A stretch of 5,581 bases of DNA, taken from NCBI GenBank assembly GCA_027625125.1, contig JAQBXG010000115.1, positions 1 through 5,581 on the forward strand. The letters are read 5' to 3'. Made by a program: the position numbers and the translations under genes. How positions within the stretch are numbered: the first letter of the stretch is position 1; each line of letters begins with the position of its first letter. Origin of the DNA: Pseudomonadota bacterium. Its GTDB lineage: Bacteria; Pseudomonadota; Alphaproteobacteria; UBA2966; CAIVPW01. The notes beneath the pieces were generated by a model, which saw only the letters and a list, made by a program, of their open reading frames with translations, searched no databases and was not told the DNA's origin. This document shows, piece after piece, positions 1 to 5,512 of this stretch.

Positions 1-18
1 GTAGGGGGGGTGCGGCGC

Positions 19-47
19 TTGCGGCGCCGCGACGGCGCCGCTATACA
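19..47 (+). promoter_or_regulatory. Candidate sigma70-type promoter of ndk
   Basis: TTGCGG (19-24) and TATACA (42-47) are separated by 17 bases, the preferred spacing for a housekeeping sigma factor. The -35 box matches the consensus at three of six positions and the -10 box at four of six. Transcription would start near position 54 and leave a leader of about 24 bases. The spacer holds two perfect GC palindromes, GCGGCGCCGC (21-30) and CGGCGCCG (33-40), with their centres about one helical turn apart. They could be an operator, or only reflect GC-rich composition. Confidence 0.4.
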
Positions 48-77
48 GCCGCCGCAGCCAAAACCCCGGAGGCGCCG

Positions 78-500
78 ATGGCGACCGAACGCACCTTTTC
101 GATCCTGAAACCTGACGCCACGGCCCGGAATCTGACCGGCGCGATTAACGCGCGGCTGGAATCCGCCGGGCTGCGGATTGTCGCGCAAAAGCGGATTCGG
201 ATGACCCGCGCCCAGGCCGAGGGATTCTACGGCGAGCATCGCGAGCGGCCGTTTTTCGATTCGCTGTGTACGTTCATGACCTCGGCGCCGGTGGTCGTGC
301 AGGTGCTGGAGGGCGACGGCGCCATTGCGCGCAACCGCGCGGTGATTGGCGCGACCAATCCCGCCAACGCCGACGACGGCACGATCCGCAAGGAATTTGC
401 CGAATCGGTCGAGCGCAACTCCGTTCATGGGTCGGATTCGCCGCAATCGGCGGCGCGCGAAATCGCATATTTCTTCGCCGACGAGGAAATCGTCGGCTAG
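78..500 (+). CDS. ndk: Nucleoside diphosphate kinase
   Basis: This cytosolic enzyme moves the gamma-phosphate of ATP onto nucleoside diphosphates through a phosphohistidine intermediate, balancing the NTP and dNTP pools. The 140-residue length is standard for bacterial Ndk. The N-terminus RTFSILKPDA carries the conserved nucleotide-site Lys11. The active-site signature NSVHGSDS lies at 114-121 with catalytic His117. Arg87, Arg104 and Asn114 fall where the family binds phosphate and nucleotide. The ATG is supported by GGAGG at 68-72, five bases upstream, and by the family N-terminus. The gene appears monocistronic with its own promoter. It converges on purN, whose stop codon overlaps its own, leaving no room for a terminator between them. 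Identification is essentially certain. Confidence 0.97.
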   Translation: MATERTFSILKPDATARNLTGAINARLESAGLRIVAQKRIRMTRAQAEGFYGEHRERPFFDSLCTFMTSAPVVVQVLEGDGAIARNRAVIGATNPANADDGTIRKEFAESVERNSVHGSDSPQSAAREIAYFFADEEIVG

Positions 501-1213
501 GAAACGTTCGCCTGCGCCGGGAAGGGGTTGACCAAAACCCCGGCGGGCGGGGCGGCGCCGTCGACCTGCACCCGTTCGCCTTCGACCCGTATGCATCCCT
601 CGGCGAACCAGCGCACCGCCTGGGGCAGGGCGCCGTGCTCCATCTCCAGCACCCGCGCCGCCAGCGACGCCTCGGTATCGCCGGGGTGCACCGGCACCGC
701 CGCCTGTAGAATGATCGGGCCGGCATCGAGTTCCGCGCGAACGAAATGCACGGTGCAGCCCGAAAAGCGCGCGCCCGATTCGATGACGCGGCGGTGGACA
801 TCGAGGCCCGGAAAAGCCGGCAACAGCGACGGGTGGATGTTGATCAACCGGTCGCGATAGTGCGCGACAAACGCGGGCGAAAGCCGCCGCATGAATCCGG
901 CCAGCACGACCAGTCTGGCCCCCGACGCATCGATGCGCGCGCGCACGGCGTCGTCGAACGCCTCCCGCGATTCATAAGTCCGGTGGTCGAAAACGGCGGT
1001 GCGGATGCCGGCGCGGGCGGCGCGCACGAGACCCTCGACGCCCGGCTTGTTCGAAACCACCACCGCGATGCGGGCCGGAAAGTCCCCCTGCAGGCTAGCA
1101 TTGATCAGGGACTGGAGGTTGGTGCCGCGACCGGAGATCAGGACGGCGATGGGCAGGGGGTCCAACGGGCGGCTCCGGCGTTCCGGGGGGCGGATGGCAG
1201 CGGCTTGCGGCAT
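497..1213 (-). CDS. purN: Phosphoribosylglycinamide formyltransferase (GAR transformylase)
   Basis: PurN transfers a formyl group from 10-formyltetrahydrofolate to GAR, the third step of de novo purine synthesis, in the cytosol. Numbered from the ATG at 1213 (238 residues), the phosphate-binding loop VLISGRGTN is at 24-32. The catalytic triad is Asn125 and His127 in INIHPSLLP and Asp163 in ELDAGPII; GCTVHFV precedes that aspartate, as in the family. The start is uncertain: the ATG has no visible Shine-Dalgarno and gives about 16 residues before the usual PurN N-terminus. A TTG at 1165 with GGAG seven bases upstream would give 222 residues, close to the normal length. The gene lies alone on its strand; purM, its usual operon partner, is absent. 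The frame stays open upstream to 2542, but that part is antisense to the DUF2066 gene and is not coding. Confidence 0.94.
   Translation of the reverse strand: MPQAAAIRPPERRSRPLDPLPIAVLISGRGTNLQSLINASLQGDFPARIAVVVSNKPGVEGLVRAARAGIRTAVFDHRTYESREAFDDAVRARIDASGARLVVLAGFMRRLSPAFVAHYRDRLINIHPSLLPAFPGLDVHRRVIESGARFSGCTVHFVRAELDAGPIILQAAVPVHPGDTEASLAARVLEMEHGALPQAVRWFAEGCIRVEGERVQVDGAAPPAGVLVNPFPAQANVS
1173..1176 (-). promoter_or_regulatory. Possible Shine-Dalgarno for an alternative TTG start of purN
   Basis: On the minus strand GGAG lies seven bases before an in-frame TTG whose first base is 1165. Translation from there begins just ahead of the PIAVLISGRGTN core, as in typical PurN proteins. The ATG at 1213 has no comparable site. 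Spacing and protein length favour the TTG; codon type favours the ATG. Confidence 0.35.
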
Positions 1214-1237
1214 CCGGTATGCTTGGCGCGAACCGTG

Positions 1238-1266
1238 ACCATACCGCACCCGGCCCGATTTGTAAT
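1238..1266 (-). promoter_or_regulatory. Candidate promoter of purN
   Basis: Read on the minus strand, ATTACA (1266-1261) and TATGGT (1243-1238) are 17 bases apart and each matches the sigma70 consensus at four of six positions. Transcription would begin near 1231. That leaves about 18 bases before the ATG at 1213, or about 66 before the TTG at 1165. The -35 box overlaps the proposed ATG of the divergent DUF2066 gene, so either the two promoters overlap or that gene starts further in. No convincing promoter for the DUF2066 operon was found in the short gap. Confidence 0.3.
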
Positions 1267-2419
1267 GACCAGGCGGCGATTGTCCCCGCTGCGCGAAACG
1301 GCGTGCGGGTTCGCGCCCGGCCGGGTCGCGTTGCGCCGGTGCGCGGTCTGGTGGGTGGCGGCATTCCTGGTGATGGCGGTTGCGCCGGCGTCGGCCCAGA
1401 ACGCCCTGTTCACCGTCGAGGATATCGCCATCGACGCCACCGCCGGGGATGCCAACGCGGCGCGGGAGATCGCGCTCGCCGCCGGCATGCGGGAAGCGCT
1501 TGATGTCTTGCTGCGGCGAATCACGCCGCGCCAGCACCACGGCCGGTTGCCGACCCCCGGCGCGGCGGCGCTGCAATCGCTGGTGTTCGGATTCGAGATC
1601 GACAACGAGCGGACGTCGGACACCCGCTATCTTGCGAGCCTTACGGTCAGCTTTTCCCGCGACGCCATTCGCCAGGAGTTGCAGCGCGCCGAAGTGCCGT
1701 TCACCGAAACGGCGGCGCGCCCGGCGCTGGTGCTGCCGGTGTACAACGCCGCCGGGGCGCAGCTGTTGTGGGACGAGCCCAACCCGTGGCGCGATGCGTG
1801 GGGCGCGGTGCGCCAGAGGGACACGCTGACGCCGCTGCTGCTGCCGAACGGCGACCTGACCGACGTCTCGCTGATTGGCGCGGCCCAGGCGTCGCGCGGC
1901 GACGATGCGCGGCTGAACGCGATCGCCACGCGCTATGCGGTACAGGACGTGCTGGTGGCAGAGGCGAACCTGCGATTCGAGATCGGCTCCCGCACGCCGT
2001 CGATCGACGTGGTGTTGCGGTCGTCGGGGCCGGACGGCGAGCACACGACGGTCGAGGGATATCGGGGCGGCAACGGCGAGATGCTGAACGCGCTGTTGGC
2101 GCGGGCCGTCGCCGATATCGCGCTGGGAATCGAAGAGCGCTGGAAGCGGGATACGCTGCTCGAATTCGGCACCGAGGGGCAATTGGCGGCGACGGTGCCG
2201 CTGGCGGCGCTGGAGGAGTGGGTCGACGTTCGAAGGCGGCTGGAGGCGGCGCCGGAGGTGAAGACGGTGGAGCTGACCGGACTGACCCGTGCGGAGGCGT
2301 CGATTCGCGTCAGCTACTTCGGCGACCCCGGCCGCTTGCGGCTGGCGCTGGGCCAGCGCGGACTTGCGCTGGCTGAACAGGACGGATACTGGACGCTGAC
2401 GCGGCGGACCGCGCCGTGA
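1265..2419 (+). CDS. DUF2066 domain-containing exported protein
   Basis: This 384-residue protein of unknown function matches, from memory, the DUF2066 family that sits beside purM/purN, the PerM-type permease and the DnaA regulator in many Proteobacteria. A hydrophobic segment at about 27-42 (AVWWVAAFLVMAVAP) followed by ASA-QN indicates a Sec signal peptide cleaved after residue 44, so the mature protein should be periplasmic. The mature part starts FTVEDIAIDATAGDANAAREIALAAG, typical of the family, and has no obvious catalytic motif or further membrane segment. The start is uncertain: the ATG at 1265 lacks a Shine-Dalgarno and gives a long basic N-region. A TTG at 1331 would give a compact 22-residue signal peptide. 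It is first in a five-gene operon; its stop overlaps the GTG of the next gene as GTGA. Confidence 0.85.
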   Translation: MTRRRLSPLRETACGFAPGRVALRRCAVWWVAAFLVMAVAPASAQNALFTVEDIAIDATAGDANAAREIALAAGMREALDVLLRRITPRQHHGRLPTPGAAALQSLVFGFEIDNERTSDTRYLASLTVSFSRDAIRQELQRAEVPFTETAARPALVLPVYNAAGAQLLWDEPNPWRDAWGAVRQRDTLTPLLLPNGDLTDVSLIGAAQASRGDDARLNAIATRYAVQDVLVAEANLRFEIGSRTPSIDVVLRSSGPDGEHTTVEGYRGGNGEMLNALLARAVADIALGIEERWKRDTLLEFGTEGQLAATVPLAALEEWVDVRRRLEAAPEVKTVELTGLTRAEASIRVSYFGDPGRLRLALGQRGLALAEQDGYWTLTRRTAP

Positions 2420-2964
2420 ACGCGCCGAATCTGATCTCGCTGGTGCGCCTGCTGGCGGTGCCGCTGGTCGTGTGGCTGACCCTGGAGGGGCACGGGGTCT
2501 GGGCGTTCTGGGTGTTTGTCGGCGCCGGGGTATCGGACGCAATTGACGGGGCGATCGCCAAGCGGTTCGGCCTCGCGACCGACCTGGGCCGCTATCTGGA
2601 CCCGATTGCCGACAAGGTCTTGCTGGTCGCCGTATACGTGACCCTTGGCAGCGCCGGCGCCGTGGCGACCTGGCTGGTGATGCTGGTGGTGACCCGGGAT
2701 GCGCTGATCGTCGGCGGCGCGATGCTGTCCCAGGCGCGCGGCCATGGCGTGCAGATTCAACCGCTGCTGCTGAGCAAGGTGAATACTGCGATGCAGATTG
2801 TGCTTGCGGCGGCGCTGTTGGGGGAACTGGCCTATGGGTCGTTCGCGGAACTTGCCGCGCCCTGGGTCAAGCCGGTGCTGGTGTGGACGGTGGCGGCGAC
2901 GACGACCGCGTCGGGGATCGTGTACCTGTGGCGCTGGGGCGCGGCGGCGCCGGAGGAAGCATGA
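2416..2964 (+). CDS. CDP-alcohol phosphatidyltransferase family protein (PgsA/cardiolipin synthase-like)
   Basis: This is an integral inner-membrane enzyme of 182 residues, the usual size for PgsA-type proteins. The family joins a CDP-activated lipid to an alcohol: glycerol-3-phosphate in PgsA, or phosphatidylglycerol in CDP-DAG-type cardiolipin synthase. The signature D-x2-D-G-x2-A-x9-G-x3-D-x3-D is complete, with Asp41, Asp44, Gly45, Ala48, Gly58, Asp62 and Asp66. Lys49 replaces the common arginine after Ala48. The N-terminus NAPNLISLVRLLAVPLVVW matches the family's first membrane segment; more hydrophobic helices follow at roughly 70-90, 92-103, 120-135 and 155-172. Sequence alone does not fix the acceptor alcohol. 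The GTG start overlaps the previous stop and has no strong Shine-Dalgarno, which suggests translational coupling. Confidence 0.92.
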   Translation: MNAPNLISLVRLLAVPLVVWLTLEGHGVWAFWVFVGAGVSDAIDGAIAKRFGLATDLGRYLDPIADKVLLVAVYVTLGSAGAVATWLVMLVVTRDALIVGGAMLSQARGHGVQIQPLLLSKVNTAMQIVLAAALLGELAYGSFAELAAPWVKPVLVWTVAATTTASGIVYLWRWGAAAPEEA

Positions 2965-4043
2965 GCGCCCGCGGTCAGATTCTGGCATGGGCGGCGGTTC
3001 TGGTCGTCGCCATTGTGTTGCTGGTTCTGTTGCGATCGATTCTGCTGCCGTTCGTCGCCGGCATTGCGGTCGCATACCTGCTGGACCCGTTGAACGACCG
3101 CGTCGAATCCTGGGGGCTGTCGCGGACGTGGGCGACGTCGCTGTTGACCGCCACGTTCTTCGCCGTGTCGACTGCGGCGGCGCTTGTGCTGACGCCGGCG
3201 ATCTATGGCCAGACGATCGGATTTCTGGAGCAGGTTCCGACGTATGTCGTCGGGTTTCGCGAAATCGCCCTGCCGTTTCTGACGGCGCTGTCAGACCGGC
3301 TGCCGCTGCTGCGCGAACCGGATGCGCTGTGGTCGACCGCCGCGTCGATCGCCCAGGACTTCGCCGGAGTCGCGGCGGGCGCGGCGGTGCGCGTGCTGGG
3401 CGGCGGCATTGCGATCTTCAACCTTGTGTCGTTGTTGCTGATTACGCCGGTGGTGGCGTTCTATTTGCTGCGCGACTGGGACGACATTCTGGCCCATCTG
3501 GACGCCCTGTTGCCGCGCCGCCAGCGCGATACCGTGCGCGCGCAGGCGCGGGCGGTCGATGCGGTGCTGGCCGGATTCGTGCGCGGGCAGGCGATGATCA
3601 GCCTGGCGCTGGGCATTTTGTACGGCCTGCTGTTGAGCGCCATCGGGCTGGAATTCGGCCTGGTGATCGGGCTGGCGACCGGCATCCTGTCGTTTGTGCC
3701 GTTCGTCGGCATGGCGATCGGCATGGCCGTCGCGGTGATCGTGGCGCTGTTGCAGTTCGGCGTGGCGTGGGCGCCGCTGGCGATGGTCATCGGGACGTTC
3801 GCGCTGGGACAGGTGGCCGAAAGCGCGGTGTTGCAGCCGCGGTTCCTGGGCAAGGCGGTCGAACTGCACCCGGTGTGGGTGATTTTCGGTGTGCTGGCCG
3901 GCGGCGCGCTGTTCGGCTTTGTCGGTGTGTTGCTGGCTGTGCCGGCGACGGCGGTGGCCGGGGTGCTGGTGCGCTTCGCGGTCGCCCGCTATCGCGACAG
4001 CAGCGCCTATCACGAGGGGGGCGGGCAGCCGCCGGGCCGGTGA
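2961..4043 (+). CDS. AI-2E (PerM/TqsA) family membrane permease
   Basis: This 360-residue polytopic inner-membrane protein belongs to the AI-2E transporter family. The family is named for autoinducer-2 export by TqsA but also includes PerM-like permeases and Na+/H+ antiporters, so the substrate is open. Family hallmarks are the N-terminal helices ending in PFVAGIAVAYLLDPL (about 31-45), a more polar central region, and ITPVVAFYLLRDWDD. The C-terminal half has FVRGQAMISLALGILYGLLL, GLATGILSFVPFVG, LQPRFLGKAVELHPVWV and a final GVLLAVPATAVAGVL helix. The ATG overlaps the previous stop as ATGA, with GGAGG at 2952-2956 inside the upstream gene. An open reading frame exists upstream of this ATG, but the overlap, the Shine-Dalgarno and the family N-terminus fix the start. 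PerM-like genes beside a DnaA regulator are common in Proteobacteria. Confidence 0.93.
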   Translation: MSARGQILAWAAVLVVAIVLLVLLRSILLPFVAGIAVAYLLDPLNDRVESWGLSRTWATSLLTATFFAVSTAAALVLTPAIYGQTIGFLEQVPTYVVGFREIALPFLTALSDRLPLLREPDALWSTAASIAQDFAGVAAGAAVRVLGGGIAIFNLVSLLLITPVVAFYLLRDWDDILAHLDALLPRRQRDTVRAQARAVDAVLAGFVRGQAMISLALGILYGLLLSAIGLEFGLVIGLATGILSFVPFVGMAIGMAVAVIVALLQFGVAWAPLAMVIGTFALGQVAESAVLQPRFLGKAVELHPVWVIFGVLAGGALFGFVGVLLAVPATAVAGVLVRFAVARYRDSSAYHEGGGQPPGR

Positions 4044-4747
4044 GCGCGCCGCGACAACTGGCGTTCGACCTTGGGCATCGCAGCGCATTTGGCCGCGGCG
4101 ATTTTCTGGTGTCGGCGGCGAACGCTGACGCGGTGGCCTGGATCGACCGCTGGCCGGACTGGCCGGGGCGCGCTCTGGTGATCGCTGGGCCGGCCGGGTG
4201 CGGCAAGACCCATTTGGTGCATGCGTTTCAGGAGCGATCCGGGGCGCGGCTGGTGGCGCATACCGAGATGGCGCGGCCGGACCGGCTGGCCGGCGACGGC
4301 GCGCTGGCGGTGGACGACGCCGCGGCGGCCGACGAAGATGCGCTGCTGCATCTGTGCAATCTGCAACGGGAGCGCGGCGGAACGCTGTTGCTGACCGCCG
4401 AACGAGCGCCGGCGCGTTGGGGGGTGCGGCTGCCCGATCTGGGGTCGCGGCTGTCGGCGATGCCGGTGGCCGAGGTCACCGCCCCCGACGATGCGCTGCT
4501 GGCGGCGGTGCTGGTCAAACAGTTCGCCGATCGCCAATTGGCGATCACGCCCGAAGTGGTTACGTTCCTGGCCGCGCGAATTGAGCGGTCGTTTGCCGCC
4601 GCCGCGGCGGCGGCGCGGGCGCTCGACGATGCGGCGATGGCGCTGGGGCGCGTGCCGTCGATCCCGCTGGCGCGGGAAGTGCTGACAATGGCGCAGACGC
4701 ACGCTGAGGCCGAGGCGGCCGACGCAAACCTGGAGGCGAAGCAATGA
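4040..4747 (+). CDS. hdaA: DnaA regulatory inactivator HdaA (AAA+ family)
   Basis: HdaA acts with the DNA polymerase sliding clamp to make DnaA hydrolyse its bound ATP, preventing re-initiation of replication. The protein has 235 residues and lacks a DnaA-type DNA-binding domain, as expected for Hda. An N-terminal QLAFDLG (6-12) resembles the clamp-binding motif. Walker A GPAGCGKT is at 50-57, Walker B ALAVDD at 88-93 and a sensor-1-like LLLTA at 116-120. GSRL carries a probable arginine finger (Arg137), and IERSF places a sensor-2-like arginine at 183. The stretch after it, 186-192, is seven alanines, a low-complexity helix. The GTG start overlaps the permease stop as GTGA. The frame is open upstream to 2798, but that part is an out-of-frame shadow of the permease gene. 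Confidence 0.93.
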   Translation: MSAPRQLAFDLGHRSAFGRGDFLVSAANADAVAWIDRWPDWPGRALVIAGPAGCGKTHLVHAFQERSGARLVAHTEMARPDRLAGDGALAVDDAAAADEDALLHLCNLQRERGGTLLLTAERAPARWGVRLPDLGSRLSAMPVAEVTAPDDALLAAVLVKQFADRQLAITPEVVTFLAARIERSFAAAAAAARALDDAAMALGRVPSIPLAREVLTMAQTHAEAEAADANLEAKQ

Positions 4748-5178
4748 AGGCACGGGTGAGTTGGGCGGGGGAGCGCACATTCGTCGGCGAGTCCGGCACC
4801 GGCCACACCGTGACCCTGGGCACGACCGAGCGCGACGGCCGCCGCATCGCGCCGAGCGCGATGGAGCTGGTATTGATCGGCACCGGCGGTTGCACCGCCT
4901 GGGATGTCGTCAACATTCTGGAAAAGGGACGCGAAGACGTCTCCGACTGCGCGGTCGAACTGGACGCCGACCGCGCCGACACCGAGCCATCGGTGTTTAC
5001 CCGCATCCATATGCATTTTGTCGTCACCGGGCGCGGACTGGACCACGACAAAGTCAAGCGGGCGATCGAGCTTTCGGCCGACAAGTATTGCTCGGCGTCG
5101 GCGATGCTGGCAAAGACGGCGGAGATCACCCACGACTTTGAAGTCGTCGAGGGCCAGTGGATCAAACCAAACACTTGA
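4744..5178 (+). CDS. OsmC/Ohr-family protein (YhfA-like branch)
   Basis: OsmC-family proteins are small cytosolic dimers. Characterised members reduce organic hydroperoxides with two conserved cysteines, using Glu and Arg near the active site; the YhfA-like branch has no settled role. The 144 residues carry both cysteines, Cys50 in GTGGCTAWDV and Cys116 in ADKYCSASAML, with Glu41 in the helix before the first. HDKVKRAIELSADKYCSASAMLAKTAEITHDFEVVE is typical of this branch up to residue 136. GGAGG (4732-4736) lies seven bases before the ATG, which overlaps the hdaA stop as ATGA. The last eight residues, GQWIKPNT, and the stop codon are encoded by the first copy of the 98-bp tandem repeat. The tail was therefore probably added or replaced when the repeat arrived, or the repeat was copied from here. 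Confidence 0.92.
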   Translation: MKARVSWAGERTFVGESGTGHTVTLGTTERDGRRIAPSAMELVLIGTGGCTAWDVVNILEKGREDVSDCAVELDADRADTEPSVFTRIHMHFVVTGRGLDHDKVKRAIELSADKYCSASAMLAKTAEITHDFEVVEGQWIKPNT

Positions 5179-5239
5179 AGCCGGCAATGCTTACGGACGT
5201 ACTGCACAACGTCTTTAAGTGATTGGAACCTTTGATCCA
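5158..5239. repeat. Fold-back (inverted-repeat) element in repeat copy 1
   Basis: TGGATCAAA (5158-5166) pairs with TTTGATCCA (5231-5239), and 5167-5180 pairs with 5213-5226, leaving a 4-base bulge (AACC, 5227-5230) on the right. In this copy the 23-bp arms hold one A/A mismatch (5171 with 5222) and one G/T wobble (5177 with 5216). Inside lies a short hairpin, GACGT (5196-5200) with ACGTC (5209-5213), sharing its last base with the outer stem; AAGC (5178-5181) with GCTT (5189-5192) could compete with the inner end of that stem. The left arm also encodes the end of the OsmC protein. Confidence 0.75.
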
Positions 5240-5255
5240 TCAACGAACGGGCCAG

Positions 5256-5337
5256 TGGATCAAACCAAACGCTTGAAGCCAGTAATGCTTACGGACGTAC
5301 TTCACAACGTCTTCAAGTGTTTGGAAACTTTGATCCA
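5256..5337. repeat. Fold-back element in repeat copy 2
   Basis: The architecture is the same as in copy 1. All 23 arm positions can pair; the only irregular one is a G/T wobble produced by ACAC becoming ACGC in the left arm (5271). The 4-base bulge reads AAAC. The inner GACGT/ACGTC hairpin is kept, and its loop differs by one base from the other copies. Confidence 0.75.
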
Positions 5338-5353
5338 TCAGCAAACGGGCCTG

Positions 5354-5435
5354 TGGATTAAACCAAACACTTGAAGCCGGAAATGCTTACGGACGTACTG
5401 CACAACGTCGTCAAGTGTTTGGAAACTTTGATCCA
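5354..5435. repeat. Fold-back element in repeat copy 3
   Basis: The architecture is the same as in copies 1 and 2, with bulge AAAC. The left arm has TGGATTAAA, turning one C/G pair into a T/G wobble. CTTC becomes CGTC near the inner end of the right arm, giving one A/G mismatch. The inner GACGT/ACGTC hairpin is unchanged. Confidence 0.75.
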
Positions 5436-5444
5436 TCAACAAAC

Positions 5445-5512
5445 GGGCCAGTGGATCAAACCGAACACTTGAAGCCGGCAATGCTTACGGACGTACTGCA
5501 CAACGTCTTTAA
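5445..5512. repeat. Truncated repeat copy 4
   Basis: This copy keeps the left arm (with one A to G change, CCGAAC) and the inner hairpin region, then stops after GTCTTTAA. It lacks almost all of the right arm, so it cannot form the outer stem by itself. Its left arm could pair with the right arm of copy 3 instead. Confidence 0.85.

Larger units (their letters stand above)
5151..5512. repeat. Tandem array of a 98-bp unit, 3.7 copies
   Basis: Copies start at 5151, 5249, 5347 and 5445, each with GGGCC[AT]GTGGAT, giving an exact 98-base period with no insertions or deletions. Full copies differ pairwise at 8 or 9 of 98 positions. Copy 4 stops after 68 bases and differs from copy 1 at only one of them. 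The central block GCTTACGGACGTACT is the same in every copy. Copy 1 has 47 G+C in 98 bases, far below the preceding genes. Because 98 is not a multiple of three, a reading frame could not be kept from copy to copy, so the array is not coding apart from the OsmC tail. I do not recognise the family. Confidence 0.95.

Noticed and set aside
1214..2542. Long N-terminal extension of purN on the minus strand
   Set aside because: The frame is open, but it is antisense to the DUF2066 gene, rich in Arg/Gln/Pro as expected for a GC-rich shadow frame, and unrelated to PurN.
2798..4039. Upstream 414-codon extension of hdaA
   Set aside because: It is the out-of-frame reading of the permease gene, dominated by Arg, Gly and Ala. 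The family N-terminus begins at the GTG at 4040.
4228..5243. Minus-strand open frames opposite hdaA and the OsmC gene
   Set aside because: They have no recognisable domain and mirror the codon bias of the + strand genes, which are clearly assigned.
5158..5245. Classical Rho-independent terminator of the operon
   Set aside because: The stem is long and interrupted, its enclosed region is about 30 bases, and no U-tract follows the right arm. It may still slow or protect RNA ends, but it is not a standard terminator.
5151..5512. CRISPR array
   Set aside because: The 98-bp units abut directly with no unique spacers, and the unit is far longer than CRISPR repeats.
5151..5512. Integron attC sites
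   Set aside because: The folded units with a bulge recall attC, but the RYYYAAC and GTTRRRY core sites are not placed at the ends and no cassette genes lie between copies.
5151..5512. Repeat-encoded protein
   Set aside because: The period is not a multiple of three and there is no indel correction, so no frame continues through successive units; stops occur in the unit.
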